From positions 1-49,433 of the forward strand of contig CAZVZK010000078.1 of assembly GCA_964630925.1 (NCBI GenBank): a stretch of 49,433 bases of DNA, read 5' to 3'. Made by a program: the position numbers and the translations under genes. A model generated the notes under the pieces. That model ran no database searches, was not told where the DNA came from, and saw only the letters and a list, made by a program, of their open reading frames with translations. Origin of the DNA: RGDT01 sp964630925 (lineage in GTDB: Bacteria; Planctomycetota; Planctomycetia; Gemmatales; Gemmataceae). This document shows, in pieces, positions 8,264 through 16,878 of this stretch. The number at the start of each line of letters is the position of its first letter. The stretch's first letter is position 1.

Positions 8264-9091
8264 TCAGGCGGCGCGGCCGAAGAGGCCGGCCCACAGGCGC
8301 GAGAGCAGGCCCGGCGGCGGGGCCGGCTCGCGGCAGGCCACGTCGAAGATGGGGCCGTTCATCTCGCCGACGAGGTTGAGGAACCAGCGCGGGTGCGGGG
8401 TGGCGGCGCGGGGGCTGACGCCGTGGAGGGAGCGCGGGGTGTTGAGGAAGAGGACGAGGGTGTTGAAGCGGTACGGCACCGTCTTGACGAGGCGCACCCT
8501 GTCGCGCGGGAGGAGGCGTTTGGGGGCAAAGGCCGGGGCGGGCTCGGCGGCTTCGTACAGCTCGAGGTCGGCGCCGGCGGATCCGTCGGCGGGGTGGCGG
8601 AGGTAGAGCAGGCCGACGAACAGCTTGTCGGTGCGGTCGAGGTGCGGCCCGCGGACGGAGGTGCCTCCCGCGGCGGCGGGGGTGTTCACCGAGATCTGCG
8701 CGTCCAGCCCCGCCGCGCCGGCGGGGCGTCCGGGCGTCTGGCGCGGCACGGCGGCGAGACGCTCCGGGGGCGCGAACCGCGAGGCGAAATCGGGGAAGGC
8801 GGCGCGGATGTGCGGGGAGAAGAGCCGGGTCACCCGATCCAGGAAGCCCTGAGACGTGCCCTCGGCGATGGCACGCCGCCACACGGGGGTGACGGCGGGG
8901 TCGGCGAGGGCGGCGGCGGCGGTGAGGGTGAACCGCTTGTTGCTGCCGGGTTCGGCCCCGCGGGTCAGGGTGCCAAGGGGCGGCAGGGCCGCGAGCAGCT
9001 CACGCGCCAGGGCGTCGTCGAGGAAGCCTTCGACGACGACGTGGGGGAAGGGCTCGGCGATGACTCGGGCGTCATCCAGGCGGTGGAACAT
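8264..9091 (-). CDS. 2OG-Fe(II) oxygenase with intact active-site residues
   Basis: A 275-residue predicted non-heme iron dioxygenase. The metal triad is visible as His150 and Asp152 in GPHLDRTDK and His223 in SLHGVSPR; Arg228 would bind 2-oxoglutarate. The fold starts after a helical N-terminal half with FPHVVVEGFLDDALARELL, a common opening in this superfamily. ATG 9091 is preceded by a strong GGAGGGGGAGG Shine-Dalgarno, and it is the first gene of the minus-strand glycan group. The likely role is hydroxylation or other oxidation of a sugar, lipid or protein linked to the glycan, possibly with its degenerate neighbour as partner. The substrate cannot be deduced. Confidence 0.82.
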   Translation of the reverse strand: MFHRLDDARVIAEPFPHVVVEGFLDDALARELLAALPPLGTLTRGAEPGSNKRFTLTAAAALADPAVTPVWRRAIAEGTSQGFLDRVTRLFSPHIRAAFPDFASRFAPPERLAAVPRQTPGRPAGAAGLDAQISVNTPAAAGGTSVRGPHLDRTDKLFVGLLYLRHPADGSAGADLELYEAAEPAPAFAPKRLLPRDRVRLVKTVPYRFNTLVLFLNTPRSLHGVSPRAATPHPRWFLNLVGEMNGPIFDVACREPAPPPGLLSRLWAGLFGRAA

Positions 9092-9214
9092 CGGGCCTCC
9101 CCCTCCAGGCGGACACGCCCCCTATAGGCGCGGGGCCGCGTCGGCACAAGCCCGCTCCGGCGCGGTAACGCCCGCCTCCGCTCCCCGTATCATGTCGGTA
9201 GAGGAGCCGCCGCC

Positions 9215-11212
9215 ATGATCCACCACGGTTTCGCCCGCGTCGCCGCGTTCTCGCCCGTCCTCCGCGTCGCCGACCCGGCGTTCAACGCGGCGCGCATCGC
9301 CGAACACCTGCGCGAGGCGGAGGCGGAGGGCGTCGCCGTCGCCGTCTTCCCCGAGCTGTGCCTCACCGGCTACACCTGCGCGGACCTGTTCCCGCAGAGC
9401 GCGCTGCTCGACGCGGCCCTCGACGCCCTCCGCGTCGTCACCGACGCGAGCAAGGGGTTCGGCGGGTTGTTCGCCGTCGGCCTGCCGCTGGCAGCCGATG
9501 ACCAGCTCTTCAACTGCGCCGCGGTGATCGGCCGGGGCGGCGTCCTCGGCGTCGTGCCCAAGTGCTTCCCGCCGAACTACAAGGAGTTTTACGAGGGGCG
9601 GTGGTTCTCGCCGGCGGCCACGGCCCGCTCGTCGTCGGTGCGCATCGGGGGCAAGGACGTGCCGTTCGGCGCCGACCTGCTGTTCGCCGCCGATGGGGGC
9701 CTGACCGTCGGGGTCGAGGTGTGCGAGGATCTGTGGGTGCCGGTGCCGCCCAGCTCGCACCTCGCGGTGCGCGGCGCCAACGTCCTGCTCAACCTGTCGG
9801 CCAGCAACGAGACCATCGGCAAGGCCAACTATCGGCGGCAGCTCGTCGTCAACCAGTCGGGCCGGTGCATGGCGGCGTACGTGTACTCGTCGTGCGGCGT
9901 CCACGAATCGACGACCGACGTCGTCTTCGGCGGGCACTGCATGATCGCCGAGAACGGCTCCCTGCTGGGCGAGTCGAAACGCTTCCAGCGCACGCCGGGG
10001 ATGCTCGTGCAGGACGTGGACCTCGACCGGCTGCGCTTCGACCGCATCCGCACGAACAGCTTCGGCGAGGGCCGTCTCTACGGCGGGACCACGCCGGGGC
10101 GTGTGGTGCCATTCTCACTGTCCGACAGGGAGCCCCCCCTGCCCTTGCGGCGGCGTGTCGAGGGGCGGCCGTTCGTGCCGTCGTCGGGCGGCGAGCTGCG
10201 TGATCGCTGCGAGGAGATCTTCAGCACGCAGGTGGCGGGCCTGGCCCGTCGGCTGGAGCAGATCGGCAAGCCGCCCGTGGCCATCGGCGTCTCGGGCGGG
10301 CTGGACTCGACGCTGGCGTTGCTCGTCGTGTGCAAGACGTTCGACCTGCTGGAGGTGCATCGGGAGAAGATCCAGGCGCTCACCATGCCGGGTTTCGGCA
10401 CCACGGGGCGGACGCTGGAGAATGCGCACGCCCTGATGAAACACCTCGGCGTCACGTCGCGCGAGGTGGACATCAGGCCGCTGTGCCTGGCGGAGTGGAA
10501 GGCGCTGGGGCACGGGCCGTTCGGGATTCGTCTGGAGGGGCTGGACGTGGACGGGCTGACGGCCCGGCTCCACGATCTGGCGGCGGACAACCGCGATGAC
10601 CTGGTCTTCGAGAACGTGCAGGCGCGGATGCGGACGAGCCTGCTGATGAACACGGGGTTCGTGATCGGCACGGGCGACGTGTCGGAATTGGCGCTGGGGT
10701 GGTGCACCTACAACGCCGACCACATGAGCATGTACAACCCCAACTCCAGCATCCCCAAGACGCTGGTGAAATTCCTGGTCGGGTGGGCGGCGGAGAACGA
10801 GTTCGACGGGCCGGCCCGCGCCACTCTGCTCTCCATCGTGGACACGCCCATCTCCCCGGAGCTGCTGCCGACGAACCGGGAAGGTAAGATCCTTCAGTTG
10901 ACGGAGGGCAGCGTCGGCCCCTACGAGCTGCACGACTTCTTCCTGTACCACTTCCTGCGCTTCGGGGCGTCGCCGGAGAAGATCCTGTTCCTGGCGTCGC
11001 AGGCCGAGTTCTCGCGGCCGTACCCGCCGGAGGAGGTGAGACGCTGGCTGGCGGCGTTCCTGCGGCGGTTCTTCGCCAGCCAGTACAAGCGCTCGTGCCT
11101 GCCGGACGGCCCGAAGGTCGGGTCGGTCAGCCTGTCGCCGCGCGGCGACTGGCGGATGCCGTCGGACGCCTCGGCGGCGGCCTGGCTATCCGCCCTGGAC
11201 CGCCCATCCTGA
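9215..11212 (+). CDS. nadE: Glutamine-dependent NAD(+) synthase
   Basis: A 665-residue two-domain enzyme that amidates nicotinic acid adenine dinucleotide to NAD+ using ammonia released from glutamine. The N-terminal nitrilase-type glutaminase domain has the catalytic triad Glu47 (FPELCLTGY), Lys116 (VVPKCFPPNYKEFYE) and Cys170 (GVEVCEDLW). The C-terminal synthetase domain has the ATP pyrophosphatase loop SGGLDS at 360-365 and GDVSELALGWCTYNADHMS further on. Length is close to the mycobacterial enzyme, so this is the long glutamine-dependent form. ATG 9215 has GAGGAG eight bases upstream. It is a single-gene unit, divergent from the glycan operon by 123 bp. Confidence 0.95.
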   Translation: MIHHGFARVAAFSPVLRVADPAFNAARIAEHLREAEAEGVAVAVFPELCLTGYTCADLFPQSALLDAALDALRVVTDASKGFGGLFAVGLPLAADDQLFNCAAVIGRGGVLGVVPKCFPPNYKEFYEGRWFSPAATARSSSVRIGGKDVPFGADLLFAADGGLTVGVEVCEDLWVPVPPSSHLAVRGANVLLNLSASNETIGKANYRRQLVVNQSGRCMAAYVYSSCGVHESTTDVVFGGHCMIAENGSLLGESKRFQRTPGMLVQDVDLDRLRFDRIRTNSFGEGRLYGGTTPGRVVPFSLSDREPPLPLRRRVEGRPFVPSSGGELRDRCEEIFSTQVAGLARRLEQIGKPPVAIGVSGGLDSTLALLVVCKTFDLLEVHREKIQALTMPGFGTTGRTLENAHALMKHLGVTSREVDIRPLCLAEWKALGHGPFGIRLEGLDVDGLTARLHDLAADNRDDLVFENVQARMRTSLLMNTGFVIGTGDVSELALGWCTYNADHMSMYNPNSSIPKTLVKFLVGWAAENEFDGPARATLLSIVDTPISPELLPTNREGKILQLTEGSVGPYELHDFFLYHFLRFGASPEKILFLASQAEFSRPYPPEEVRRWLAAFLRRFFASQYKRSCLPDGPKVGSVSLSPRGDWRMPSDASAAAWLSALDRPS

Positions 11213-11521
11213 CACGCACCGATGGGAAAATCGCCGCGCGGGATTGACTTCCTCAATTCACATGGCATTGTGGGCCGATACCTCGCGTGACAAGTGACCG
11301 GCCGCGCCCGGCGGACGCCCGCAGCCGCGCCCTCGTGGGCGCCCGATGGACACCCACAGGGAAGAGGACGTCATGCCGACCAATCACTTGCCGCGCCGAA
11401 CGGGCCCCCTGTCCTCGTCCAGGGGAGAGCCCCCGTCTGGCCGATGAGCCCGACCCATCACGCCCTGACAGATTCCGCCCCGTCGGGGCCGCACTCATCC
11501 GCCGCATGACGAGGGACCGCC
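11213..11521. other. Intergenic region between nadE and the subtilisin gene
   Basis: This 309-bp stretch shows no credible gene. The TTGACT at 11244-11249 could be a -35 box, but no good -10 follows at 16-18 bases. It likely holds the nadE 3' end and the leader of the protease gene, with no hairpin terminator seen by eye. Confidence 0.4.
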
Positions 11522-14500
11522 ATGCTCAAACGAGACGCCAGAAGGGCCCGGCTCGGCCTGGAGACGCTCGAGGACCGAACCGCCCTCGCCGCCGGCCTGT
11601 CGTCCTCCCTCGAGTTACTCCCGCCGACGCTCTCCATCGCCCAGCTCCCCAACGACCCGCGCTTCTCGGAAGAGTGGGCGCTGCGGAACTCGACGACGCC
11701 GGCCGCCGACATCAACGCGACGCAGGCGTGGGACGTGGCGACGGGCAGCACGAAGATGGTCGTGTCGATCATGGACACGGGCGTCGATTACAAGCACCCC
11801 GACCTGTACCTCAACATCTGGCTCAACCAGGGCGAGATCCCGGCGTCGCGGCGTGCGAACCTGACGGACATCGACGGCGACGCGCTGATCACGTTCCGCG
11901 ACCTGAACGACGCGCGGAACAAGGGCGCGGGCAAGATCACCGACCAGGACGGCGACGGCCGCATCACCGGGGCGGATCTGCTGCGGCCGATGGGCAAGAC
12001 CGGGGGCGCGGACAACGGCACGGGCGGGTGGGCGGACGGGGCGAGCAACAACGGCGACGCCTACGTCGACGACATCATCGGCTGGGACTTCGCGGACGGC
12101 GACAACGACCCGATGGACACGCAGGGGCACGGCACGCACGTGGCCGGCACCATCGGGGCGAACGGCAACGACGGCGTCGGCGTGGCGGGGATCAACTGGA
12201 AGATCCAGATGATGCCGATCCGCTTCATGGACGGGGACGGCAAGGGGACCATCGCGCAGTTCATCACCGGGCTGGAGTACGCGGTGGCGAAGGGCGCGAA
12301 GGTCTCGAACAACAGCTGGATCGGGGCGGGGATCAGCGACACGCTGACGGACGCGATCAACGTCGCCCGGAGCAAGGGGCACATCCTCGTCTGCGCGGCG
12401 GGGAACCAGGCGGAGGACAACGACGTCACCCCGAACTACCCGGCGAGCTACGCGCAGGACAACGTGCTGGCGGTGGCGGCCATCGACCCGGCGGGGAAGC
12501 TGGCGAGCTACTCGAACTGGGGCAAGACGACCGTGGACCTGGCGGCGCCGGGGAGCAACATCCTGTCGACGGCGATCGGGGGCGGGTACAAGTACAACAG
12601 CGGCACGTCGATGGCGACGCCGCACGTCGCCGGCGTGGTGGCGCTGGTGTGGAGCCAGCACCCGACGTGGACATACTCGCAGGTCATCGCGCAGATCCTC
12701 AGCACGGCGGACAAGACGGCGGCGACCGACGGCAAGATGCGTGCGGGGCTGCTGGATGCGGCGGGGGCCGTCGGCTACGCCCAGGTGACGGCGACGCCGC
12801 CGGCGATCATCAACGCCCTCAACCCGACGGGCAGCACGACGGCGCTGGCGACGTTCCGGGTGACGTTCGACCGGGCCATGTCGGTGTCGTCGTTCACGAC
12901 GGGCGACGTGGTGGTGACGGGGCCGGGCGGGCAGACCATCGCCGTGTCGTCGGTGAAGGCCGTGGCGGGCTCCGGGGACAAGGTGTTCGACATCACGCTG
13001 GGCGCGACTCAGACGGCGGTGGGCAACTACACGCTGAAGGTCGGGACGGGCGTCACCGACACGTCCGGCAAGGCGATGTCGCTGTTCAGCAAGGTGTTCA
13101 CCATCGCGGCCCCCGCGTCGCCCCCGGTGATCATCAACGCCATCAACCCCACGGGCAGCACGACGACGCTGAACACGTTCCGCGTCACGTTCAACCGGGC
13201 GATGTCTGTGTCATCGTTCACGACGGGCGACGTGGTGGTCCTGGGGCCGTCGGGCCAGGCCATCGCGGTTTCGCAGGTCAAGAGCGTGGCGGGTTACGCG
13301 GACAAGGTCTTCGACATCGTGCTGGGCGCGACGCAGGCGGGGCCGGGCAGCTTCACGCTGAAGATCGGGCCCGCAGTGAGCGACACGGCCGGCAAGGCGA
13401 TGGCAGCGGTCTTCCAGAAGGTGTTCACGCTGGCTTCGCCGGCCAAGCCGCCGGCGGTCATCAACGCCAACAGCTTCAACGGCACCGCCACCTCGCTGAA
13501 CACGTTCCGCGTCACGTTCGACAGGGCGATGTCGCCGTCGTCCTTCACGGCGGCGGATGTCGTGGTCCTGGGCCCGTCGGGCCAGGCCATCGCGGTTTCG
13601 CAGGTCAAGAGCGTGGCGGGTTACGCGGACAAGGTCTTCGACATCGTGCTGGGCGCGACGCAGGCGGGGCCGGGCAGCTTCACGCTGAAGATCGGGCCCG
13701 CAGTGAGCGACACGGCCGGCAAGGCGATGGCAGCGGTCTTCCAGAAGGTGTTCACGCTGGCTTCGCCGGCCAAGCCGCCGGCGGTCATCAACGCCAACAG
13801 CTTCAACGGCACCGCCACCTCGCTGAACACGTTCCGCGTCACGTTCGACAGGGCGATGTCGCCGTCGTCCTTCACCGCCGCCGACGTTGTGGTCACCGGA
13901 CCGGGCGGGAAGGTGATCGCGGTGTCGCTGGTCAAGAGCGTGGCCGGCTACGGGGACCGTGTCTTCGACATCGTGCTGAGTGCGACGCAGACGGCCGCCG
14001 GGGGCTACACCCTGAAGATCGGGCCTGCCGTCACGGACGTGGCGGGCGTGGCGATGGGTACGGTGTTCCAGAAGGCGTTCACGGTGGCGGCGGGGGTGGC
14101 GGCCCCGGTGATCGTCAACGCGAACAACTACGGGGGCAGCGCCTCGTCGCTGTCCACGGTGCGCGTGACGTTCGACCGGGCCATGTCGGCGACGAGCTTC
14201 TCCGCCGCCGACGTGGTGGTGACGGCGCCCGGCAACAAGGCCGTGGCGGTGTCGCAGGTCAAGGCCGTGGCGGGCTACGGGGACAAGGTCTTCGACATCG
14301 TCCTCGGCGCGAAGCAGACCGCGGCGGGCAGCTACTCGGTGAAGATCGGGCCTGCCGTCACGGACGTGGCGGGCGTGGCGATGGCGTCGGCGGTGACGAA
14401 GGTGTTCACGCTGGCGGCGGCGTCGCAGGTTTCGGTGACGACGTACACGGCCTCGACGGCGGTGAATATCCCGAAGGGCGGCACGGGCGTGTCGATGCTG

Positions 14501-14863
14501 ACGGTGCCGGACGGGTACGTCGTCGGGGACGTGAACGTGAGGCTGAACATCAGCTTCCAGCGGGCGGGCGACCTGTACATCCACCTGCAGGCGCCGGACG
14601 GCACGGACGTGCTGCTGTCGAACCGGCGGGGCGGCAACGGGGCGAACTACGTGAACGCCGTGCTGGACGACGGGGCGACGCAGTCGCTGGCGCTGTACAC
14701 GGCGCCGTTCAGCGGCTCGTACAAGCCGGACACGCTGCTGAGCCAGCTCGCGAACAGGGGCGTCAACGGGGCGTGGAAGCTGTGGGTGACGGACAAGGGC
14801 GGCGTCTACGCCGGGCAGATCCTGAGCTGGTCGCTGGTGGTGACGCCGAAGGGCGCGATGTGA
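11522..14863 (+). CDS. Exported subtilisin-like (S8) protease with five Ig-like repeats and P domain
   Basis: A 1113-residue serine protease. The N-terminus LKRDARRARLGLETLEDR carries the LExLEDR motif common at the start of exported planctomycete proteins. The catalytic domain (about 45-420) has Asp85 (IMDTGVDYKHPD), His203 (GHGTHVAGT), Asn295 (AAGNQ) and Ser363 (GTSMATPHVAG). Between Asp and His lie two EF-hand-like loops (DIDGDALITFRD near 117-128; DQDGDGRITGAD near 141-152). Residues about 425-965 form five related Ig-like units, two nearly identical. The end (973-1113) matches a proprotein-convertase P domain: LNISFQRAGDLYIHLQAPDG and WKLWVTDKGG. It probably acts at or outside the cell surface. 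It is a single gene, followed by a strong hairpin. Confidence 0.93.
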   Translation: MLKRDARRARLGLETLEDRTALAAGLSSSLELLPPTLSIAQLPNDPRFSEEWALRNSTTPAADINATQAWDVATGSTKMVVSIMDTGVDYKHPDLYLNIWLNQGEIPASRRANLTDIDGDALITFRDLNDARNKGAGKITDQDGDGRITGADLLRPMGKTGGADNGTGGWADGASNNGDAYVDDIIGWDFADGDNDPMDTQGHGTHVAGTIGANGNDGVGVAGINWKIQMMPIRFMDGDGKGTIAQFITGLEYAVAKGAKVSNNSWIGAGISDTLTDAINVARSKGHILVCAAGNQAEDNDVTPNYPASYAQDNVLAVAAIDPAGKLASYSNWGKTTVDLAAPGSNILSTAIGGGYKYNSGTSMATPHVAGVVALVWSQHPTWTYSQVIAQILSTADKTAATDGKMRAGLLDAAGAVGYAQVTATPPAIINALNPTGSTTALATFRVTFDRAMSVSSFTTGDVVVTGPGGQTIAVSSVKAVAGSGDKVFDITLGATQTAVGNYTLKVGTGVTDTSGKAMSLFSKVFTIAAPASPPVIINAINPTGSTTTLNTFRVTFNRAMSVSSFTTGDVVVLGPSGQAIAVSQVKSVAGYADKVFDIVLGATQAGPGSFTLKIGPAVSDTAGKAMAAVFQKVFTLASPAKPPAVINANSFNGTATSLNTFRVTFDRAMSPSSFTAADVVVLGPSGQAIAVSQVKSVAGYADKVFDIVLGATQAGPGSFTLKIGPAVSDTAGKAMAAVFQKVFTLASPAKPPAVINANSFNGTATSLNTFRVTFDRAMSPSSFTAADVVVTGPGGKVIAVSLVKSVAGYGDRVFDIVLSATQTAAGGYTLKIGPAVTDVAGVAMGTVFQKAFTVAAGVAAPVIVNANNYGGSASSLSTVRVTFDRAMSATSFSAADVVVTAPGNKAVAVSQVKAVAGYGDKVFDIVLGAKQTAAGSYSVKIGPAVTDVAGVAMASAVTKVFTLAAASQVSVTTYTASTAVNIPKGGTGVSMLTVPDGYVVGDVNVRLNISFQRAGDLYIHLQAPDGTDVLLSNRRGGNGANYVNAVLDDGATQSLALYTAPFSGSYKPDTLLSQLANRGVNGAWKLWVTDKGGVYAGQILSWSLVVTPKGAM
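13247..13875 (+). repeat. Tandem direct repeat, 327-bp period, within the subtilisin Ig-like region
   Basis: Bases 13247-13548 and 13574-13875 read identically over 302 bp at an offset of 327 bp (109 codons). The flanking units code for similar protein but differ at many bases. This indicates a recent unit duplication or local gene conversion. Confidence 0.9.
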
Positions 14864-14869
14864 GCTGAA

Positions 14870-14999
14870 TAGCTGGCAGCCAGCAACAGCCGGCGAGCAG
14901 CCGGCAACAGCCAGCTTCAAGAAGCCAGACAGCCGGCCCACCCATCAAGGGGAGGCCGGCTGTTCCTGCTTTCGGCTGGCTGTTGCTGGCTGTCAGCTA
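14870..14999. terminator. Large hairpin between convergent genes, probable bidirectional terminator
   Basis: Outer arms 14870-14891 and 14978-14999 pair at 21 of 22 bases. An inner perfect 10-bp stem (14929-14938 with 14953-14962, ACAGCCGGCC) lies in the loop, which is rich in CAGCCGGCAACAGCC-like runs. It starts 7 bp after the subtilisin stop and ends 33 bp before the stop of the convergent caspase gene. No T-run follows, so a role as RNA structure or repeat is also possible. Confidence 0.6.
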
Positions 15000-15032
15000 C
15001 TCCTCGACGCCCCCGGCTCGCCCGGGCTGGGG

Positions 15033-16757
15033 TCACTCCTTGGGGATCTCGTAGAGCCACACGTCGTTGCCGCAGGCCGAGACGGCCCGCTTGCCGTCGG
15101 GGGTGATGGCGACGAGCGGGTAGCCCTCCTTGTGCTTCTTGTGGGTGGCGACGAGTTTCGCCTTGCCCGTGGCGGGGATGTCCACGATGCCGACCGCCCC
15201 GTTGTGGAAGCCGACGACGGCGCGTCTGCCGTCGGCCTGGAAGACGGCGGAGTATGGGGTGTCGGACCCGGAGGTGATCTCGCACTCGTCGATCTTCTTG
15301 CCGTCCTCCAGGTCCCAGCGGATGAGCTTGCCGCCGTGGCAGATGGTCAGCGCCCTCTTGCCGTCGCGTCCGGCGTGGATGCCGGCGATGGGCTTCTCGT
15401 GGCCCTCCAGCTCGGAGAGCTGCTTGCCCTTGTCCACGTCGTAGACGGTGACCTTGCCCCGATCAGTGCCGGTGAGGAGGCGGTCCCCGGTGCGTGAGAG
15501 GGCTGCGGCCCGCACGGTGTCGTCGCCGTGGTCGAAGGTCTCGAGCAGGTTGTGGCGGGAGCTGAGGACGAAGACCTTGCCGCCCCCGGCGGCCCAGTAG
15601 CGCTTCTCGTCGCGCGACGCGCCGAGGTACTGGGCCTGCGCCTTCAGCGGCACCTTGTCCGCCTCCTTGCCGTCGGCGGGGTCGAAGAGCGACGCGCCCT
15701 CGCCGGTGCCCACGAGAACGCGGCCCTTGCCCAGGAATAGCGGGGCGCAGTTGGCCCCGGTATGAAGGGCGTGGTTCGCCACGCGGCGGCGACGTTCCAG
15801 GTCGAACACCTGGAGGTCGCCGTAGGTGTGGGTGACGGCCGTCTTGCCGTCGGCGCTGATGGAGGGGAACACGAAGCCGTTGCCCTCCCGGGTCATGCGT
15901 GCCACGGGTGCGAGGACGCCGGCCAGGGGGCCGTCGTTGTCGATCACCGAGAGCGCCGGGTCGAGGCGAGAGCGTGTGATGGTCTCGGGGGTCTGCTTGC
16001 TCTTGTGCTTGGCCATCTGCACGCGGAGGTACGCCTCCAGCTCCGCCCTCGTCACCACGCCGTCCTCGTTCAGGTCGGCCTTGCCCCTCATCGCCTCGAT
16101 GACGAAGTGGAAGAACACGCCGCGGCCCAGGTCCTTGTCCTCGTACGCCTTCTGGCCGGGGGAGCAGGAGGTGATCATGACCACGTCGCGCGGCATCCCC
16201 TCGGCGAGGTCGAGGTCGTCGGACACCTCGCGGACCTTGCGCGGCGCCCGGTAGGGGTTGTTGCGGCAGCAGTCCGTCAGGACGAGCCGGTAGCCGGCCT
16301 TGCAGGCCTTCAGCTCCCGGTACAGCTCGTCCACGCTGATGAGGCCCCTGAGGTCGTCCTCCTTGGGGTCGGCGGGGATCCTCGCGCCCTGGGGGCAGAA
16401 GTAGAACCTCTTGCCCACCTGGATGCCGTGCCCGCTGAAGGCGATCAGGACCGTGTCCTCCTTCCGGTAGTCGCGCTCGACGAACTCCTTGATGGCGGCG
16501 CGGATGGCCTTGACGGTGGGCGCCCCCTTCTCCCGGGTGCTGAGGACGGTGACGTCGCCCTTCCTGTAGCCGGTGGCACGCAGCGTATCGGCGAGATCCA
16601 GCACGTCCTTGTCGGAGCACTCGAGGTCGTGGAGGTCGTCGGAGCCGTACTTCTGCACGCCGATGAGCAGGGCGTACCGCTTGCCCGCCTTCTTGTCCTG
16701 GGCGGTGCAGAGGGAGGCCCCCGCGAGGGCGAGGGCGGCGAGGAGCGCGAATCGCAT
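15033..16757 (-). CDS. Exported caspase-like (C14) protein with EF-hand and WD40-type propeller, copy 1
   Basis: A 574-residue protein with a signal peptide (about 1-19, cut near CTAQ), a caspase p20-like domain, an EF-hand and a C-terminal WD40-like propeller. His110 lies in IAFSGHGIQVG and the nucleophile is Cys164 (or Cys163) in VLTDCCRNNP, matching the His/Cys dyad of bacterial orthocaspases. KADLNEDGVVTRAELEAYL (226-244) is a canonical EF-hand loop directly after the protease domain. Residues 280-574 give about six blades such as GHEKPIAGIHAGRDGKRALT. ATG 16757 follows AAGGAG; the frame extends further 5' but without signal-peptide logic. It is last in the minus-strand run from 20730, and its protease half is nearly identical to copy 2. 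Confidence 0.9.
   Translation of the reverse strand: MRFALLAALALAGASLCTAQDKKAGKRYALLIGVQKYGSDDLHDLECSDKDVLDLADTLRATGYRKGDVTVLSTREKGAPTVKAIRAAIKEFVERDYRKEDTVLIAFSGHGIQVGKRFYFCPQGARIPADPKEDDLRGLISVDELYRELKACKAGYRLVLTDCCRNNPYRAPRKVREVSDDLDLAEGMPRDVVMITSCSPGQKAYEDKDLGRGVFFHFVIEAMRGKADLNEDGVVTRAELEAYLRVQMAKHKSKQTPETITRSRLDPALSVIDNDGPLAGVLAPVARMTREGNGFVFPSISADGKTAVTHTYGDLQVFDLERRRRVANHALHTGANCAPLFLGKGRVLVGTGEGASLFDPADGKEADKVPLKAQAQYLGASRDEKRYWAAGGGKVFVLSSRHNLLETFDHGDDTVRAAALSRTGDRLLTGTDRGKVTVYDVDKGKQLSELEGHEKPIAGIHAGRDGKRALTICHGGKLIRWDLEDGKKIDECEITSGSDTPYSAVFQADGRRAVVGFHNGAVGIVDIPATGKAKLVATHKKHKEGYPLVAITPDGKRAVSACGNDVWLYEIPKE
15958..16575. repeat. 618-bp identical tract, caspase copy 1
   Basis: Read line by line, this tract is identical to 17819-18436 (offset 1861 bp) with no gap or mismatch seen. 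It covers most of the caspase domain and the EF-hand. Identity drops abruptly at both ends, as expected for gene conversion. Confidence 0.9.
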
Positions 16758-16878
16758 GGGGTTACTCCTTGGGGTAGCTGCTGTTGGGTCGGGTTGAGCG
16801 AGGCGCCAGCCGGGCGAAGTCCGATGGCCGGCGGTGACGCCTCGTCGGGCTACCAGCCAGGACGTGTTGAGGCCTGGG
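16758..16878. other. Spacer between caspase copies
   Basis: This 121-bp gap carries the AAGGAG ribosome-binding site of copy 1. No terminator hairpin is evident, which is consistent with co-transcription of the two copies. Confidence 0.4.

Noticed and set aside
11244..11275. TTGACT followed by weak -10 as promoter of the subtilisin gene
   Set aside because: No acceptable -10 hexamer at 16-18 bp, and the distance to the start is about 250 bp.
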